Origin: Glaciecola sp. KUL10
GTDB lineage: Bacteria; Pseudomonadota; Gammaproteobacteria; Enterobacterales; Alteromonadaceae
Direction: 5' to 3'
Length of the DNA stretch: 64,000 nt
Assembly (NCBI RefSeq): GCF_003203515.1
Contig: NZ_BGNG01000001.1
Coordinates: 248,001 to 312,000 of the forward strand
Below, piece after piece: positions 61,689 through 64,000 of this stretch. Within the stretch, counting starts at the first letter, position 1, and every line of letters begins with the position of its first letter. A program made the translations under genes and the position numbers. The notes beneath the pieces are model-generated. The model searched no databases. It saw nothing but the letters and a program-made list of their open reading frames with translations, and had not been told where the DNA came from.

Positions 61689-64000
61689 ATGGAAATAGAA
61701 ACCATCACGACTGATGTCGATAATCGTGACGATGCTCCAACCCATATTGTTGCGATAGGCGTGTCTGCTGGAGGACTAGAGGCTCTCGAAAATTTTTTTT
61801 ATGCACTTGATGATAACCTAGGTTGCAGCTATGTGGTTACTCAGCATTTATCTTCAGACTTTAAAAGCATGATGGACCAATTGCTTCGAAAGTATACTTC
61901 TATGCAAGTTCTTCTAGCAGAAGATGGTGAGAGCATCAAAGCAAATACGGTCTATCTAGTGCCTGCGGGAAAACTATTGAGAATCAACAACACAAAACTC
62001 GTTCTTAGCGATTTGCCAAAAGAAAATCGCATCAATCTTCCAATCAATGCAATCTTCTCAAAATTAGCTCAGGACGCTGAATACGCAGTTATAGGGATAA
62101 TACTATCAGGAACAGGCTCCGATGGATGTCGCGGTATCGTTGCACTCAAAGAGTACGGTGCAATGGTGATTGCACAAGATCCAACCGAAGCACAGTTTAA
62201 TGGTATGCCACAAAACGCAATCAACACCGGCGCAGTAGACTTTGTACTCAAGACTGCCGATATGTCAGAGTATATTAAAAACTTTGTTTCTCACCCATTA
62301 GCTAAGGCAGAATCTGAAACATTCAAATACCATCTATCTCAAAACACAGATGTACTTCGAAAAATTCTCATACTGATACAAGATCAAACGGGCCTGGATT
62401 TTAAAGCCTACAAAGAATCAACCGTATCTCGTCGCATCAAGCATCGAATGAGTATTAATAACAAAGTTTCACTGAATGAATATTGGGAATACTTGCAAAA
62501 CAACGAGAGCGAAATTGAACTCGTTAAACAAGACTTATTAATTGGTGTTACACGCTTTTTCAGAGACAGAGAAACTTGGGATAAGTTAAAAGATGAAGTT
62601 GTCATTCCGATGATTACTAACCGAGATGCTAACGATACAATCAGAGTATGGTGTGCAGGTTGTTCGACGGGTGAAGAAGCATACACAATTGCAATGTTAT
62701 TTGATTCAACAATAAAGGAGTTAGGGCTTGCGCGAAAAGTTAAAGTGTTTGCAAGTGATATAGACCAAACATCAGTGACTTATGCCGGCAATGGGATTTA
62801 TCCAAGTAGTATATCTGACGAAGTTTCATCAGAATTACTCAGTACATATTTCACTCAATTGAGTGATGGTGAGTATCAAGTATCGAAGGATTTACGAAGT
62901 ACTGTAGTGTTTGCAACTCATAATGTGATTCAAGATCCACCGTTTTCAAATATGGACATGGTAAGCTGCCGCAATTGCCTAATTTACCTTCAGCAACCAG
63001 CACAACAAAAAGCAATGGCTTTTTTCCATTTTTCATTGAAAAAAAATGGCTTCATGTTGTTAGGTAGTTCTGAATCACCAGGAAAATTCGCAAGTTATTT
63101 CCCAGCCGTTGACTCTTCCAAACGCATCTATCAAAAAGTACAAGATATAAAGATACCTATTTCTTCAATCTCTAGTCATGGATTAAGACGAAGCGGATAT
63201 GAACTAAAATCCATTCCTCAGTTTGTAGAACGTATAAACAAAAAAATGGCAAAACCAAAGTCAAAATCACCTGGTTTGATGTCACTTCAAGAAAGGTTTC
63301 TACCCCCCACCTTTATACTCAATACCAAGCTTCAAGTTGTTTACACATATGGTGATACCAGTCCCTTCACCGAAAAACTGCGTCCAGGTGAGGTGACCAA
63401 TGATATTGCAGATATCGTAAACAAAGAACTTTCCAGTAGCGTCCTATCAGGCACACATGAATGTGTTCGCGAAGAAAAAAACGTGTTTTTAGAACGTGTA
63501 TACGTAGACGAAAAAACTAAGGAGTTCTGGGGGCTAAACTGTTACACCTTCAGAGAAGACGATGAACCAGATAGGTTAATCGCCGTGAGTTTCGTGCAAG
63601 GAATACCAGAAACCAAAAATGAAAATGTTTCCGTTTATACACCTGATGAGCAAACACAACAACGTATAATTGAACTAGAGACTGCATATGTCGAATGCCA
63701 ACGCATGTACCGCGAGGCGCTTGAAGATTTAGATGCAACCAGCGAAGAGTTAAAATCGAGTCACGAAGAGTTAATGGCTGCGAATAAAGAATTACAATCC
63801 ACTAACGAAGAATTACAGTCAGTTAATGAAGAGTTGTATACCGTTAACAGTGAGTATCAACAAAAAATCTTAGAATTGACTGACACTAATAACGATTTAG
63901 AAAACATTTTAAATTCAACAGACTTAGCGGTTCTATTCCTAGATCCCGATTTAAATATCAGAAGGTATACTCGTCCAATTCGCAACTTTATCAACATTAT
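61689..64000 (+). CDS. CheB-CheR-PAS fusion protein (partial, runs off the window)
   Basis: An open frame from ATG 61689 reaches the end of the window without a stop (over 770 residues). The N-terminal CheB methylesterase domain has Ser26 in GVSAGGLEAL, His53 in VTQHLS and Asp145 in LSGTGSDG. A CheR methyltransferase domain follows (about 215-480) with TRFFRDRETW and the SAM loop CAGCSTGEEAYTIA. Then comes a long coiled coil with repeated ELQS/TNEEL units and a PAS domain that is cut off. There is no receiver domain before CheB. Further PAS, kinase or other output domains may lie beyond the window. Confidence 0.93.
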   Translation, partial: MEIETITTDVDNRDDAPTHIVAIGVSAGGLEALENFFYALDDNLGCSYVVTQHLSSDFKSMMDQLLRKYTSMQVLLAEDGESIKANTVYLVPAGKLLRINNTKLVLSDLPKENRINLPINAIFSKLAQDAEYAVIGIILSGTGSDGCRGIVALKEYGAMVIAQDPTEAQFNGMPQNAINTGAVDFVLKTADMSEYIKNFVSHPLAKAESETFKYHLSQNTDVLRKILILIQDQTGLDFKAYKESTVSRRIKHRMSINNKVSLNEYWEYLQNNESEIELVKQDLLIGVTRFFRDRETWDKLKDEVVIPMITNRDANDTIRVWCAGCSTGEEAYTIAMLFDSTIKELGLARKVKVFASDIDQTSVTYAGNGIYPSSISDEVSSELLSTYFTQLSDGEYQVSKDLRSTVVFATHNVIQDPPFSNMDMVSCRNCLIYLQQPAQQKAMAFFHFSLKKNGFMLLGSSESPGKFASYFPAVDSSKRIYQKVQDIKIPISSISSHGLRRSGYELKSIPQFVERINKKMAKPKSKSPGLMSLQERFLPPTFILNTKLQVVYTYGDTSPFTEKLRPGEVTNDIADIVNKELSSSVLSGTHECVREEKNVFLERVYVDEKTKEFWGLNCYTFREDDEPDRLIAVSFVQGIPETKNENVSVYTPDEQTQQRIIELETAYVECQRMYREALEDLDATSEELKSSHEELMAANKELQSTNEELQSVNEELYTVNSEYQQKILELTDTNNDLENILNSTDLAVLFLDPDLNIRRYTRPIRNFINI

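Overview
The window is a chromosomal segment of a gammaproteobacterium, most likely a marine member of the Alteromonadales (Alteromonadaceae-like). This is inferred from gene content and order and from a moderately low G+C composition; no 16S rRNA gene is present. Almost the whole window is ordinary core genome. Several blocks keep the gene order known from Escherichia coli: uvrY-uvrC-pgsA-tRNA(Gly,Cys,Leu); tRNA-Ser(UGA) beside yccA and tusDCBE; serS-(crcB)-rarA-lolA-ftsK-lrp; pyrF-lapB-lapA-ihfB-rpsA-cmk-aroA-serC-gyrA-ubiG-nrdA-nrdB-ferredoxin; purC-bamC-dapA-gcvR-bcp; hda-purM-purN; cmoA-cmoB.

Layout. 1-1166: the int-side end of an integrated element (tyrosine recombinase plus the tail of an upstream gene), abutting the 3' end of tRNA-Leu(UAA). 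1167-5048: a tRNA operon with a near-consensus promoter, pgsA, uvrC, the GacA/UvrY regulator and tRNA-Ser. 5270-15472: yccA, the tus sulfur-relay genes, serS, crcB, rarA, lolA, ftsK, lrp and alanine dehydrogenase. 15533-31133: pyrF through gyrA on the minus strand, then ubiG, nrdAB and the NrdB ferredoxin on the plus strand. 31253-41162: purC-bamC-dapA, gcvR-bcp, perM, bepA, a TlpA-like protein, arsC-like, DUF2069 and a large zinc-protease-like lipoprotein. 41208-51848: hda, DUF2066, purMN, DUF3108, fadE (with a FadR-like operator), adenosine deaminase, a NarL-type regulator and cmoAB. 51973-56753: a tight four-gene operon that reads as a complete glucosylglycerate cycle (synthase, phosphatase, phosphorylase, glycerate kinase). 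56884-64000: a DUF2189 membrane protein, an LRAT-like protein, a frameshifted alaA, a hybrid histidine kinase and a CheB-CheR-PAS fusion cut by the window end.

Functional themes: DNA replication, repair and segregation (gyrA, nrdAB, hda, uvrC, rarA, ftsK); envelope biogenesis and quality control (bamC, bepA, lapAB, lolA, yccA); purine and amino-acid synthesis; tRNA modification (tus, cmo). The accessory parts are the integrase end, the glucosylglycerate operon and the signalling genes at the right end. I did not find CRISPR arrays, restriction or antiphage genes, or a clearly new multi-gene system. The points most worth a second look are the glucosylglycerate cycle, repeats beside the integration site that may be integrase arm sites, the alaA frameshift, the HELGH lipoprotein, a thiol peroxidase lacking its resolving cysteine, and several leader hairpins.
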